Source of the DNA: VRUE01 sp963824215
GTDB lineage: Bacteria > Actinomycetota > Thermoleophilia > Solirubrobacterales > 70-9
Assembly: GCA_963824215.1 (NCBI GenBank)
Contig: CAWGOE010000001.1
Coordinates: forward strand, 682,001-746,000
DNA: 64,000 nucleotides
Direction: 5' to 3'
Shown here piece by piece: positions 33,627 through 42,669 of the stretch. A program made the position numbers and the translations under genes. Numbering within the stretch: position 1 is the first letter of the stretch; every line of letters begins with the position of its first letter. Below the pieces are notes generated by a model, which had not been told where the DNA came from, made no database searches, and saw only the letters and a program-made list of their open reading frames with translations.

Positions 33627-34177
33627 AGGGACGGGGTGGGGCTCGCCCTCACGAACAGCGGGGAGGTTCGGTTGAGCCCCACCCCGTCCCCCCTCAGCGC
33701 CGACGTCAGGTCGCCGTCATCGGCTCCGGTCGCTGCGGCGAAGAGAGTGACGCTTGGGTACTCGCTGAGGAGGTTGGACGCCGCCTGGCCGAAGCCGGGG
33801 TGACGGTCGTCTGTGGAGGTCGGGGAGGGGTGATGGAAGCGGCCGCGCGTGGGGCGGCGGGTGCTGGCGGGGCGGTGATCGGCGTCCTCCCTTGGGTCTC
33901 GATCGACGACGCGAATCCCTACTGCACGCACGTAGTGGCCACCGGCATCGGCCAGGCCCGCAACCTCGCCGTCGTCGCCTCCGGCGAAGCGGCGATCGCG
34001 ATCAGCGGCGAATGGGGCACGCTGTCGGAGATCGCCCTCGCCCGCAATCTGGACCGGACCGTGGTGGCGCTACGCAGCTGGAGCGTCTCGGGGCGGGAAG
34101 AGATGGAGGGCGGCCCCGGCATCGTCTCGGCCGAGACCGCCGAGGAGGCGGTTGCAGTCGCCCTCAAGGCGATCTAG
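33623..34177 (+). CDS. LOG-like/TIGR00725-family protein
   Basis: The 184-residue Rossmann-like protein has the family core from VAVIGSGRCGEES onward, with GGRGGVMEAA, the LOG-type nucleotide-binding signature, and AISGEWGTLSEIALA. Related proteins bind or hydrolyse nucleotides such as cytokinin precursors; the role in bacteria is open. GTG 33623 overlaps the helicase stop and follows aaggagg. Residues 2-23 are encoded by the 33628-33690 inverted repeat and look like non-native sequence (Gly/Arg/Pro-rich). Confidence 0.8.
   Translation: MKGRGGARPHEQRGGSVEPHPVPPQRRRQVAVIGSGRCGEESDAWVLAEEVGRRLAEAGVTVVCGGRGGVMEAAARGAAGAGGAVIGVLPWVSIDDANPYCTHVVATGIGQARNLAVVASGEAAIAISGEWGTLSEIALARNLDRTVVALRSWSVSGREEMEGGPGIVSAETAEEAVAVALKAI
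33628..33690. repeat. inverted repeat inside the LOG-like gene 5' end
   Basis: Perfect 17-bp arms (33628-33644 and 33674-33690) with a 29-bp loop carry a ggacggggtgggg arm related to the 18881-19001 element. It lies wholly in the first 23 codons of the LOG-like gene and is in frame. Confidence 0.8.
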
Positions 34178-35235
34178 CTCGGCCAAAGCTCGCGGATCGC
34201 GAGGATCGCGAAGGCGTGGGACCAGGCGAGGGGGGTCGTGGAAGTCGGCTGACCGGTGTCGGCATCGACGCGCTCGGGGAGCAGGCCGACGGGAGTGGAG
34301 GCCCGGCGCAGATCGCCCAGCAGACGCAGCGCGCCGCGGCGCTCGCCGAGGGCGGCAAGGGACCAAGCCGTCCATGCCGTCGGCGCCGTCCAGGGATCCT
34401 CGCCGCCGTCCCAGTCCTCCGACGGGACGAGTCCGAAGCGGCTCTCGCGCTCGGCTACGAGCTGGAGCAGCGTGCGGCGGGCGGCCGGGAAGAGCGCGGG
34501 GCGCGGGAAGGGCCGCACGGCCCAGGCGGCGGTTGAGTCAAAGCCCGAGGCCACATCCCCGGCCGTCCTGCTCAGTCCCGGCGGCGACTCGAAGAGCTCG
34601 CGGATGTCAACTGAACGGACGCCGGAGGCGATTGCGTTGCCGAGGTAATCACCGCCGTCTTTCTCCTGGTAGTCGGCGAGGCCGCGCCAGCCGCTCCGCG
34701 GCGGGCGGGCCTTGATCTCCGCCGCACGTGCCGCCGCGGTAACCCAGCCGGCCGCATCCCCCTGTGCGGCGCGGCCCTCGACCGGCTCGCCGGCTGGGTC
34801 AAACCGGGCCGCCGCGTCGAGATCGAGATCGAGCAGGAAGTGGACGATGCGGCGTGACTCCAACTGGTAGCCGGCTGATGCGAGAGCGATCGCGACGGCG
34901 CCCGCGTCTCGCGGCCAGACGTACCCCCACCCGGCGGGCGCCCCCGCCACGGCGGCGCCGCTCCGACCGACCAGCGCTCTCAGCAGTAATAGCGAGCGCC
35001 GGTACATGCGCCGGGCCCAGCGGGGCGCTACGTCCTCCAGCGGCCTCGCCCGTGCCAACCACCGCCGATCCTGACCTTCGGACCCGGACTTCGCCAGGAA
35101 GGCGGGAACGACACCGGGGTAGCCGCTCGGAGTCGGAGGATCCATCTCCGTCCCGCCGGAGAGGGCAAGGCCAGCCGTGAGGACAGCTGCCGCCAGCACG
35201 ATTCCTGCACGAGCCCAGACCACGCGCCAATCCAA
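34174..35235 (-). CDS. GH15-like glucoamylase/glucodextranase-fold protein
   Basis: The 353-residue (alpha/alpha)6-barrel-like protein has an N-terminal membrane or signal segment (AGIVLAAAVLTAGLALSGG). Family 15-type motifs are GWGYVWPRDAGAVAIAL, SEDWDGGEDPWTAPTAWTAW, LLPERVDADTG and PLAWSHAFAI. It is shorter than full glucoamylases and may act on cell-envelope or storage alpha-glucans. It ends 4 bp inside the convergent LOG-like gene. The TTG start at 35235 is uncertain. Confidence 0.75.
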   Translation of the reverse strand: MDWRVVWARAGIVLAAAVLTAGLALSGGTEMDPPTPSGYPGVVPAFLAKSGSEGQDRRWLARARPLEDVAPRWARRMYRRSLLLLRALVGRSGAAVAGAPAGWGYVWPRDAGAVAIALASAGYQLESRRIVHFLLDLDLDAAARFDPAGEPVEGRAAQGDAAGWVTAAARAAEIKARPPRSGWRGLADYQEKDGGDYLGNAIASGVRSVDIRELFESPPGLSRTAGDVASGFDSTAAWAVRPFPRPALFPAARRTLLQLVAERESRFGLVPSEDWDGGEDPWTAPTAWTAWSLAALGERRGALRLLGDLRRASTPVGLLPERVDADTGQPTSTTPLAWSHAFAILAIRELWPS

Positions 35236-35299
35236 GCAGCCCGATCCTCTCCCGGTCGCTAGCCTTCCCCGAGCGCGGTCCCAGGCCGGCGCAATCCCA

Positions 35300-35341
35300 G
35301 GCGAGGTAGCTCAGTTGTAGAGCACACGACTGAAAATCGTG
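35300..35341 (+). tRNA. 5' half of a disrupted tRNA-Phe(GAA)
   Basis: It contains the acceptor 5' strand ggcgagg, a D-arm with gctc/gagc, the anticodon 5' stem cacga, the loop ctgaaaa (anticodon gaa) and the start of the 3' stem tcgtg, then diverges into island DNA. The D-loop (agttgta) lacks one of the two conserved Gs, a sign of decay. Its stem pairs perfectly with the 3' half at 43670-43712. Confidence 0.85.
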
Positions 35342-35545
35342 TGCTTAAACAATCGAAGCTATTCGACACACACTGAGATTCCGCGTGTTAAAGCGGTTTG
35401 CGTCGCTGGCACGGCGGCGGCATCTTGCCGCAACGGTGCCAGTAGCGCCCTGCGAGCCATCCCGAGCCACTGCGGCACTGGACGGGAGGGCACCGAGGGC
35501 CGACAATGGGCGTGGAGGCGCCCGCAGCCCGGAGGTGAGCGGCGG

Positions 35546-37159
35546 ATGACCTGCCAAACGAAAGGGAGCTTCGAAACGCGCGTCCTGGCGGACGGCACGA
35601 GGGCCTTCCACCTCCGCTTCCAGGTCGAACGCAAGCGCCAGTCCGTCGTGCTGCACGAGCGTCCGTCCTGTGGTTGTGGCTGCGGTGGGGGCTGGGAGGA
35701 GATCGCGGCAAGGAGCGAGCTCGGCGACCTCATGGCGCGGGTGCGGGCAGGATTCTGGCGACCGCAACCGCCGCGGCGTCTTGCGGGCAGCGTGGGCGCG
35801 AAACCGATCCCGAGCTTTGGCGATTACGCAGCTTCGTGGCTTGACGCCAAGATCGCGGGAGTCCTAGGCGACCGCCCGATCGCCGAGAACACGGTCAACG
35901 ACTACCGCGCGCGGCTACGTCACCTCGCCTACCTCGATCCCTACTCGGTGGACCAGATCGACCCAGGCCTGTGCGTCGAGTTCAAGGCCCACCTCTTGGC
36001 GGAGTCTCGGCAAGTCCGGGAGGCGATCGCGGCTGGCACCCGACTGCACGAGCGCAGCGGTCGAGCGCGCCGCCCGCTCGGGCCGGCGACGGTCCGCAAG
36101 GTCCTCGACGCCCTCGGCTCGATCCTCGAGGAGGCGGTCGAAGACGGACTGCTCGAGCACAACCCGGCGCGTGGCCGGCGGATGCGGGTCAGGGTGCCGA
36201 AGCCAAAGCGCACCTGTCTGGAGATCGACGAGCTGGCCTACCTGCTTGACGCTGCCTCTGATCAGGACGACCCGCTTGCAGGTGCCTGTCTTGAGAGTGC
36301 GGTCGGTCCCTCCGCGACTGCCGTCGCCGAGCTCGCCGCGCAGCGGCTTCGGCCCGGGGAGATCAGCGAGTGCCTCGGGCTCTCGGGAGCGACGGTGACC
36401 TACCATCTGCGCCGCCTCGGGGTTCAGAGCGGGCGGGGCTACGCCGGGCGCCGCGTGATTTGCGAGCTGCTCGGCTGTGGTGGCGTTCGGGTCGGCGAGC
36501 TGTGCGGATTGCGGATCGGCGACGTCCGGATCCACGACCCCAGCGGGGCCCGGTTCCGAGTCCTGGAATCGAAGACCGAGGCTGGCGAGCGCCTCGTTGA
36601 GATGAGCCCCGCCCTGGTCGACGCGGTGGTCGAGCACATCGCCCGTCTACGGCAGTCGGGGCTGTCGTGCGGTCCCGATGCCCACCTGGTTCCGAATCTT
36701 CGCGGGGGGCGCCTGTCGTGTGGGCGTGCCGGGCGAATCGTCGGGGAAGCGGCGAGGCTCGCCGGCGAGCGGCTGGTCGCGAAGGGCATGCCTCCGCTGC
36801 CCCACACGACCCCGCACACCCTGCGGCGCACCTACATCTCGATCGCGCTGATCGCCAACAGGTTCGACGTCAAGTTCGTGATGTCACAGGTAGGCCACGC
36901 CGACTCGGCGATGACGATGGACGTCTACGCCCAGCTTGAGCAGCGGGTGAAACGCTCCCACGGCATCAGCTTCGATCGTCTGCTCGCCGAGGCTCGTGAG
37001 CAGGTCGACTCTCCGACGCCCACCGGAGCGCCCGCAAGGGAGGAACTCGATCCCGGCCTTCTGGAGCGGGAAGAGGCCGGCTCCGGGTCGCCATTCATCC
37101 GGATCGAGGGCACCGCCGATACGATGCGTGGCGCGCGGCGAGGTAGCTCAGGTCGGTAG
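35546..37159 (+). CDS. int: tyrosine recombinase integrase with an HTH-like insert
   Basis: The 537-residue integrase has an N-terminal arm-binding-like region rich in Cys (CGCGCGGGW), a core-binding domain (about 90-230) and a catalytic domain with Arg in GGVRVGELCGL, HTLRR, GHAD and the nucleophile Tyr in MDVYAQ. Between them, residues about 250-315 contain an extra helix-turn-helix-like segment (RLRPGEISECLGLSGATVTYHL) not usual in the family. Start ATG 35546 follows ggaggtga. The last codons overlap the 5' end of tRNA-Phe at 37137, with stop TAG in its D-arm, placing the gene next to the att site. Confidence 0.9.
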   Translation: MTCQTKGSFETRVLADGTRAFHLRFQVERKRQSVVLHERPSCGCGCGGGWEEIAARSELGDLMARVRAGFWRPQPPRRLAGSVGAKPIPSFGDYAASWLDAKIAGVLGDRPIAENTVNDYRARLRHLAYLDPYSVDQIDPGLCVEFKAHLLAESRQVREAIAAGTRLHERSGRARRPLGPATVRKVLDALGSILEEAVEDGLLEHNPARGRRMRVRVPKPKRTCLEIDELAYLLDAASDQDDPLAGACLESAVGPSATAVAELAAQRLRPGEISECLGLSGATVTYHLRRLGVQSGRGYAGRRVICELLGCGGVRVGELCGLRIGDVRIHDPSGARFRVLESKTEAGERLVEMSPALVDAVVEHIARLRQSGLSCGPDAHLVPNLRGGRLSCGRAGRIVGEAARLAGERLVAKGMPPLPHTTPHTLRRTYISIALIANRFDVKFVMSQVGHADSAMTMDVYAQLEQRVKRSHGISFDRLLAEAREQVDSPTPTGAPAREELDPGLLEREEAGSGSPFIRIEGTADTMRGARRGSSGR

Positions 37160-37210
37160 AGCACTCGACTGAAAATCGAGGTGTCGCGGGTTCAAATCCC
37201 GCCCTCGCCA
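37137..37210 (+). tRNA. tRNA-Phe(GAA), intact, carried by the island
   Basis: This 74-nt cloverleaf has acceptor ggcgagg/cctcgcc, D-stem gctc/gagc with loop GG present, anticodon stem ctcga/tcgag with loop ctgaaaa (GAA), T-stem gcggg/cccgc and a T-loop ttcaaat. CCA is not encoded. Its stems differ from the disrupted copy (T-stem gtggg/cccac there), so it is a distinct allele. It likely replaces the host tRNA-Phe lost by insertion. Confidence 0.93.
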
Positions 37211-37217
37211 CTCTCCT

Positions 37218-37589
37218 ATGACGACGAAGAAGCTCCAGGATTTTGCGCTAGCCGCCGGTGCGAAGGTCGAGGGTGAGCAGATCATCTTCGCCGATGAATG
37301 GCAGCTGGAGCGCTGCATGAGCCTCGCTGTCAAGAGCACGTTCGAGGCGCTTGGCGACATGAATCGCGAGCAGCGAGACCGTGCGCACGCTCTCCTTGAT
37401 CGCTGGAGGGGCGCCTATGGATCCCGTTACGAGCGACTAGGAAAAGAGGATCACTACGCGGAAGGGGTCACTCTCTTCATCTTGGGCGTCAATACGCGCC
37501 AGCGACGGAGCGATCTTCCGAAAGCCCAACGCGATGAGATCGAGGCGCAGGTAGAGAGTCTTGCCGGGGCTGTTGAAGCGGGAGCTTGA
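37218..37589 (+). CDS. hypothetical island protein, helical
   Basis: The 123-residue soluble, mostly helical protein starts 8 nt after the tRNA. Features are a basic lysine-rich N-terminus, FADEWQLERCMSLAVKS and a C-terminal region with RRSDLPKAQRDEIEAQVESLA. No domain is recognised. It may belong to the island cargo and has no obvious partner. Confidence 0.55.
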   Translation: MTTKKLQDFALAAGAKVEGEQIIFADEWQLERCMSLAVKSTFEALGDMNREQRDRAHALLDRWRGAYGSRYERLGKEDHYAEGVTLFILGVNTRQRRSDLPKAQRDEIEAQVESLAGAVEAGA

Positions 37590-37619
37590 TCGGCGGGGCC
37601 CTGCCGGTTATTAACGGGA

Positions 37620-39068
37620 GTGGCACAGCGCAAGACGCTCACCGAGCAGCAGATCGCTCTTCTTCGATGGATCGCAGCTGGTTGCCCCGACGGTGAGATA
37701 GAGGGCGACTCCTATCGGGTTTCCGCGGCAGCGCTCCGACGCCGAGGCCTAGTAACCACTTCAGGAGGAGGACCGACTTGGTCAGCGGCCATCACGTCGC
37801 GCGGCCAGGAGTATCTCGAGAAGGTGGACGGCCCCGAGCCTCCCATTCCGCGACAAGGAAACGTGCCCGTAACCCAGCAGCTAGTCGACGAAGTGATCGC
37901 CGCCGGGGGATCGCTGCGGGTGCCGCGCAGGTGGTCAGGCGACCCGGCGTACATCGACTACTGGAACCGAGCGGCGTTGGCGGAGCGCTACGGCAAGGTG
38001 CCCGACGAAAAGCGGCTCGAGGTCGTCGAAGTCGACAAAGAGCTGGAGATTCGGCTCGTCGATTCCCCCGGGAAGATTGGCCGAGTCGAGTTGGACGAAG
38101 TCGTCATCCCTGAGAAGGTCACGCGCTACCACCCGGCGGCAAGGAGATTTCGGGAGGATCGAGAAAGGCAGGAGGTTTCGCGCGGGCAGATGCAGCGGGC
38201 CGCGCGGATAGTGCACGCCTTTGCGAAGGAGGCGGAACGACGAGGCTGGTCGGTGGTGTATTCCGGCGCGCCCGAGGGGGGAAGCTGGTCGGACAATTCG
38301 GTCCGTGGATCGGGAAGTCGCCTGACTATCGGCGTCGAGGAGCACGAGTTTCGAATCCGCCTTCACGAGAAGGGCGTCCATACGAGGGGGCCGTGGGAAG
38401 AGAGCATCCGTCGTGAACGGGATCTAGACCTGCGCTGGGGGTCTATGCGACGTGAGAATGCGCCGAGCGGTCCTTATGACGCCGAGGGAACCGGAGAACT
38501 GGAGCTCGAACTGGAAGATGAACAGTCGTTCATGCTCCGCGGTCGCCAGCGCAATTGGGGAGACCGGGCTTCGTGGCAGCTTGAGGAGCGCTTGCCACAC
38601 CTCTTCCGAGAGATCGACGAGCGGGTGGTTGAGGCGAAGCGGGTTGCCGAGGAAAGGCGAGTCGAGGCAGAGCGGGCAGCGGAGGCGGCGCGCATTAAGG
38701 CCGAGAAACGCGAGAAGGCTTGGAACGAACTTATGGAGAAGGCTCGGCTGACGCTAGTCGAGCGAGACCGAGTCGCTCACCTGCGCTCGCAGGCATCTAG
38801 CTGGCAGGAGTCTGAGCTGATCAGCCGCTACTGCGATGCGATGGAGGCGGCTCACGGCGAGGATCCGCGGGCAGCGAAGTGGATCGCATGGGCCCGCGAG
38901 TTTGCTGTCAGCATCGATCCGCTTCGTGAGCCTCCCTCAATGCCCGATCCTCCCGAGGAGACGCCGGAGGCTCTACAGGAGTTGTTGCCCGATGGCTGGA
39001 GCGTTCGAGGCCCCGAGTACGGGCAATACGACCCTCGTGGCTATCGAGGATCGGGTCGACGTCCCTAG
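37620..39068 (+). CDS. large island protein with winged-helix N-terminus and coiled coil
   Basis: The 482-residue protein starts at GTG 37620. Residues 1-65 look like a winged helix (LTEQQIALLRWIAAGCPDG). A central beta-rich region follows (SVVYSGAPEGGSW to RQRNWGDRASW), then a long charged helix (EERRVEAERAAEAARIKAEKREK) and a C-terminal domain with Pro-rich linkers. Similar genes occur in actinobacterial genomic islands without a known role. It may be a DNA-associated accessory protein. Confidence 0.6.
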   Translation: MAQRKTLTEQQIALLRWIAAGCPDGEIEGDSYRVSAAALRRRGLVTTSGGGPTWSAAITSRGQEYLEKVDGPEPPIPRQGNVPVTQQLVDEVIAAGGSLRVPRRWSGDPAYIDYWNRAALAERYGKVPDEKRLEVVEVDKELEIRLVDSPGKIGRVELDEVVIPEKVTRYHPAARRFREDRERQEVSRGQMQRAARIVHAFAKEAERRGWSVVYSGAPEGGSWSDNSVRGSGSRLTIGVEEHEFRIRLHEKGVHTRGPWEESIRRERDLDLRWGSMRRENAPSGPYDAEGTGELELELEDEQSFMLRGRQRNWGDRASWQLEERLPHLFREIDERVVEAKRVAEERRVEAERAAEAARIKAEKREKAWNELMEKARLTLVERDRVAHLRSQASSWQESELISRYCDAMEAAHGEDPRAAKWIAWAREFAVSIDPLREPPSMPDPPEETPEALQELLPDGWSVRGPEYGQYDPRGYRGSGRRP

Positions 39069-39081
39069 TCAGCCGGGGGGC

Positions 39082-39486
39082 CTAAGCGGCGGCGAGCTGC
39101 CCAAGTTGGCCCAGTGCTTCGCCCGTGTTGTACGCGAGCGTTAGGCCCCCCCGTCGAAGCGCAGCCACCGCCTCCTGCTCGTCGAAGACGATCGTCACAT
39201 CGCCGTTGACAAGAAGGAAGGCCTCTTCTCGAAGGGCATCGTCGTTCTGGCGTAGTCGCTCTGCAGCTTGCTCCAAGAGCTCGAAGTTGACGCCGGCTTG
39301 GCGCAGGTCGGCAAGGATGCATGCCGTCAGCGCATCCTGCTCGTTAAAGAGGTTGCGCGTGCCGGTACCGCTCGACTGCTGAACGCCAGGACGAAGCAGC
39401 CCTCGCTCTACCCACGAATGCAGCGTGCGGTAGTTGATATCGAGAAGCTTTGAGAGCTGCGGAAGCGTGTAGGCGTCCTGTGGCAC
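39082..39486 (-). CDS. MerR-like DNA-binding regulator
   Basis: The 134-residue protein begins with a MerR-type winged helix (YTLPQLSKLLDINYRTLHSWVERGLLRPG). A helical effector part follows without Cys metal ligands. A strong Shine-Dalgarno (gaggaggaac) precedes GTG 39486. It is divergently placed from the Pycsar cyclase gene over a 194-bp gap and could regulate that locus, which is inference. Confidence 0.75.
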   Translation of the reverse strand: MPQDAYTLPQLSKLLDINYRTLHSWVERGLLRPGVQQSSGTGTRNLFNEQDALTACILADLRQAGVNFELLEQAAERLRQNDDALREEAFLLVNGDVTIVFDEQEAVAALRRGGLTLAYNTGEALGQLGQLAAA

Positions 39487-39680
39487 GGCGTTCCTCCTCG
39501 GGACGACAGCGGGTCAAACGCGAGAGTACGCGACCGCGCGGCCGTCTTCGTTCCCACCCGGCATCTGAAGCCGCACAGACCGAATTTCGATGCAGCTGGC
39601 GGTTCCGTCCGGGCCATGAGTGAAGTTCAACGCACTGCACTTAGCCGACCGAGCCAACCGCAATCATCGTGTAGTCGCCG

Positions 39681-41237
39681 ATGACCACAGAAAGGAACTT
39701 GAGGAAGATGAGCTGGGACAAGGACAAGTCGTTGGAGCGCATCCAGCGCCGGTGGGAGGCCCGAGACACCGAGATCACGGTCACCAAGCTGAGCCGCGAT
39801 ATGAATCTCGAGAACGTCACCCTGCACAAGGGTCGCTTGATCCAGGGCGTTCACCTCTACGCCACGGTTGCCGGTTCTGGCGAGCTGCATTGCCTCGACA
39901 GTGACGACCACGCCGCCAGCGCGATCCAGCGAATTGCCCTTTGGCAGGCCGAGGTGGCACGGATCGCCAAAGCCTTCGACGTACCGATCATCGCCTTCCA
40001 AGGCGCACGCGTTCACCTGCTCGTCTACCGGCCGATAGATGACGACGCCGTGATCGCTCGAAAAGCGGCGCTGCTAGGCCGGGCGATCACCTATATGACT
40101 CGCGACGCTTTCAATCCGCTCTTCGAGGAGGCCAAGAAGCTGAAGGCTCGCGCTGCGGCGGACCTCGGCGAGACCGTCGCGACCCGCGGCGGAACCCGCG
40201 GTGACTCCGAGCTTCTCTTCTTGGGCAACGCCGCAAATCGGCCCGCCAAGTTGCTCGGCACCTCCAAGCTAGTCGTCACCAGTCGGTTCATGGACGCCCT
40301 CGGGGACCAGCTCGAGCACGAAAAGATCGAGTCGGGTGATGATGACGCCTACATCCTGCGCCTCTCCGTTGCCACGGTCGAGGACGCCATCGCCGAGGAC
40401 GGCATCGACTGGTCGCTTCAGGCTTCGGCCGACCGGCTCACCACCGAACTCGAGAAATGGCCCATCGACCGCTTCAAGGTCAGCGGGGCCACTACGGCGA
40501 TCGAACCGACCTCGCTTAGCCGCTCGAACAGCAAGTTGGTCACCGCCGCCGTTGTTCTGATGGATATCGACGGTTTTAGCGCCTATGTCGACCAGGCCGA
40601 GAGCGACACCGTCAAGCGCGACGCGATTCTCACCCTCGACGCGATCCGCCAGGAGATGCGCGAGGTCTTGAAGGTCGACTACAACGGCATCCGCATCCAG
40701 TACCAGGGCGACAATATGATCGGCGTCGTCCACCTCCCCAACGGGGATGAGGAGAAGATCGCCACCGCCGCGGCGGAAATCGCGGCGGGAATGCAGGCGA
40801 GCATGAGCATCACCTTGCCGGGGATAGTCCCTCACGCCGGCTCCCTCGATGTCGCCGTCGGCGTGGCCATGGACGACACTGTCCTCGCCTGTCTCGGCGA
40901 CTACGGACGTCGGAGTGCTCTGGCGATCGGCCCGGCTGCAACCGGTGCCGAGAACATTCAGCTGCGCCTGAACGGTAAGCAGACCGGCATCGACAAGGCC
41001 GTGTTCGAGGCGCTGCCCGAGGACATCCAGAGCCTCTATGTCTGGAGCGCCACGGCGAAGGCTTACGTCGCCGACGACCTGAGTGTCTCAAAGCTCTCAA
41101 GGGTTCGGGAGGCGCTGGCGGCCAACGGCCAGCGTGAGTTGACCTCCGACCAGCGCGGCCGTTTCAACATCGGCAAGACCTCGGCTGCGACGGCGGTGAG
41201 TGAGCGTGTTCGGCCCATTCGGCCCTACGCTGAGTAA
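39681..41237 (+). CDS. pycC: PycC-type nucleotide cyclase (Pycsar antiphage system)
   Basis: The 518-residue protein combines an N-terminal module of PycC type (LENVTLHKGRLIQGVHLYAT) with a class III cyclase fold at about 290-440. The first metal Asp is in VVLMDIDGFSAY, and the second metal site is IQYQGDNMIGV. A DYGRRSALAIG segment takes the place of the usual GDxVNxAAR. Such enzymes make cCMP or cUMP on infection and signal to a membrane effector. The product here cannot be told from sequence. The gene overlaps the E2-like gene by 38 nt. ATG 39708 is an alternative start. Confidence 0.85.
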   Translation: MTTERNLRKMSWDKDKSLERIQRRWEARDTEITVTKLSRDMNLENVTLHKGRLIQGVHLYATVAGSGELHCLDSDDHAASAIQRIALWQAEVARIAKAFDVPIIAFQGARVHLLVYRPIDDDAVIARKAALLGRAITYMTRDAFNPLFEEAKKLKARAAADLGETVATRGGTRGDSELLFLGNAANRPAKLLGTSKLVVTSRFMDALGDQLEHEKIESGDDDAYILRLSVATVEDAIAEDGIDWSLQASADRLTTELEKWPIDRFKVSGATTAIEPTSLSRSNSKLVTAAVVLMDIDGFSAYVDQAESDTVKRDAILTLDAIRQEMREVLKVDYNGIRIQYQGDNMIGVVHLPNGDEEKIATAAAEIAAGMQASMSITLPGIVPHAGSLDVAVGVAMDDTVLACLGDYGRRSALAIGPAATGAENIQLRLNGKQTGIDKAVFEALPEDIQSLYVWSATAKAYVADDLSVSKLSRVREALAANGQRELTSDQRGRFNIGKTSAATAVSERVRPIRPYAE

Positions 41238-41894
41238 GGAGCGCCTAGAGCGCTTCGAGGCTGATCGTGCTGCGCTTGTCGAGGTGCTGCCGCGGGTGAG
41301 CCACTGCATTTGGGCGAGTGGCGCCGGCGCGCTCGCCAGAGGACCGGTCGATGTCGATGTCGGGGCTGGGTGTTGGGAGGAGGTCGAGTCGAGATTCGTT
41401 TCGATGTCGACTATCCGCTGTCTCCGCCACGGATCTACGACAGCCTGCGCCGCTGGCGCCCCCTGGCCGACCGCCACCTCATGTCGGGCGGGGAGTTCTG
41501 TCTCTGGCTGATGCATGTCGACGTTCCAGATTTCTCCGACCCCGACAGCTTTCGGACTCTTCTGCTGCAATTGCCTCCGTTTTTGCGCGACCAGTTCGTC
41601 TTCGACGACCTCGGCAAATGGCCCGGACCGCAGTGGGCGCATGGGCAGCGCGACGCATACGCTCAATATCTAATCGAGCGGCTAAGACTTGAGGGCCCAG
41701 CCGATTTCGACGCTCTTTGGCCGGTCGTCCTCGGCGTTCCCCAGCGGCCCGACCGTGCTTGTCCATGTGGGTCGCGGCTCCCTTACGGCCGCTGTCATCG
41801 CCCTTTGGTCTCAGGGCTCGACTGGGTGCGTAGTCTTTCCGTCTGCGACGAACTGCCCTGTGCTGTCAAGGAACACTTGCTCGATGCCGCCTAA
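41200..41894 (+). pseudogene. E2-like/SEC-C protein, frameshifted
   Basis: The gene starts at GTG 41200 in the cyclase 3' end. Frame 1 runs to about 41390, and a second frame continues with YPLSPPRIYDSLRRW, DRHLMSGGEFCLW (a candidate E2-type catalytic Cys) and RPDRACPCGSRLPYGRCH, a SEC-C zinc motif, ending at 41894. A tandem copy of tcgag at 41384-41393 explains the shift: deleting one copy restores a single frame, reading CWEEVEIRFDVDYP. The E2/UBC fold in antiphage operons helps attach proteins or modify the cyclase. This copy may be inactive or a real allele; a sequencing error is possible. Confidence 0.65.
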
Positions 41895-42435
41895 GAAGCA
41901 CAAAGACCCGCTCCCTCCGCAAATGGCCCCCGCCGAGACCGGCAACCGCTTTGGCTGGCAAGCTCATGAAGCGATCCAAGGTTGGACCGAGAGCGTCGAC
42001 GTCAAGGCTTCGATCGTTCTCCTCGTCGAGATAGCGGTTGCCGGGGCCGCTGCAAGAGCTCTAATCACGGCCGGTGGGGAATTGCATGGTGCAGTCGGCC
42101 TGCATCTCGCTGTTGCGATTGCAGCGGTCACGGCTCTGACTGCAGCGGTTGCTTGCGCCTTGTGGGTCGTTTTTCCCCGCATCGAACATCGCCGGACCAA
42201 TGAACATGCCCCGAAGGGGCTCCTGTATTTCGGTCACCTGCAGGCTCGCCCCGTCGACGATATCGCTGCTGATCTTGCTGGCCTGACTGCTGAGGAGGAG
42301 CGCCGGCAACTCGCGAAGCAGCTCCACATCACGGCGGGAGTGGCGTGGCGAAAGCACCTGTGGCTACAGCGCTCCATTGGCCTTCTCGTCCTTGGCTCCG
42401 TATTGCTTGTTGTCAGCTTCGTCGCCTTCGGATAG
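41884..42435 (+). CDS. pycTM: PycTM-like membrane effector
   Basis: The 183-residue protein has an N-terminal segment with GWTESVDVKASIVLLVEIA. Three predicted membrane helices follow (about 40-62, 76-104, 158-181) and separate soluble portions, matching the Pycsar transmembrane effector family (PF18967 type). In known systems cCMP or cUMP binding makes the protein disrupt the membrane and abort infection. It overlaps the E2-like gene stop by 11 nt, forming one operon with the cyclase. Confidence 0.82.
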   Translation: MPPKKHKDPLPPQMAPAETGNRFGWQAHEAIQGWTESVDVKASIVLLVEIAVAGAAARALITAGGELHGAVGLHLAVAIAAVTALTAAVACALWVVFPRIEHRRTNEHAPKGLLYFGHLQARPVDDIAADLAGLTAEEERRQLAKQLHITAGVAWRKHLWLQRSIGLLVLGSVLLVVSFVAFG

Positions 42436-42669
42436 AAGCCCTTCGGGGCCACGCATTTCTAGCGCGCCGTTGGGTCGCGCCAGCCCTTGTCGTGGTCGCG
42501 ATCCCAGACGAGGTAGGCACCCTTCATCGATTGGTGTGCACTCGTTCCTCTGCCTGCGCATGCCGGCCGCATCGTGGGCGGCGATCCGCGTTCACCATGC
42601 TTCGACCGAGCCGCCTGTCGATACCGTCCCGGCTTCGATGCGATTTTTGTCGGGGAAGACAGAGAATCG
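42436..42669. other. gap between PycTM and metallopeptidase genes
   Basis: This 234-bp stretch has no supported gene. A short minus-strand ORF end (42459-42550, with MKGAYLVWDRDHDKGWRD) looks coding-like and could be a remnant, but I cannot assign it. Confidence 0.4.

Noticed and set aside
35300..35372. Complete tRNA-Phe at the left island end
   Set aside because: After the anticodon arm the sequence diverges, and no T-arm or acceptor 3' strand follows.
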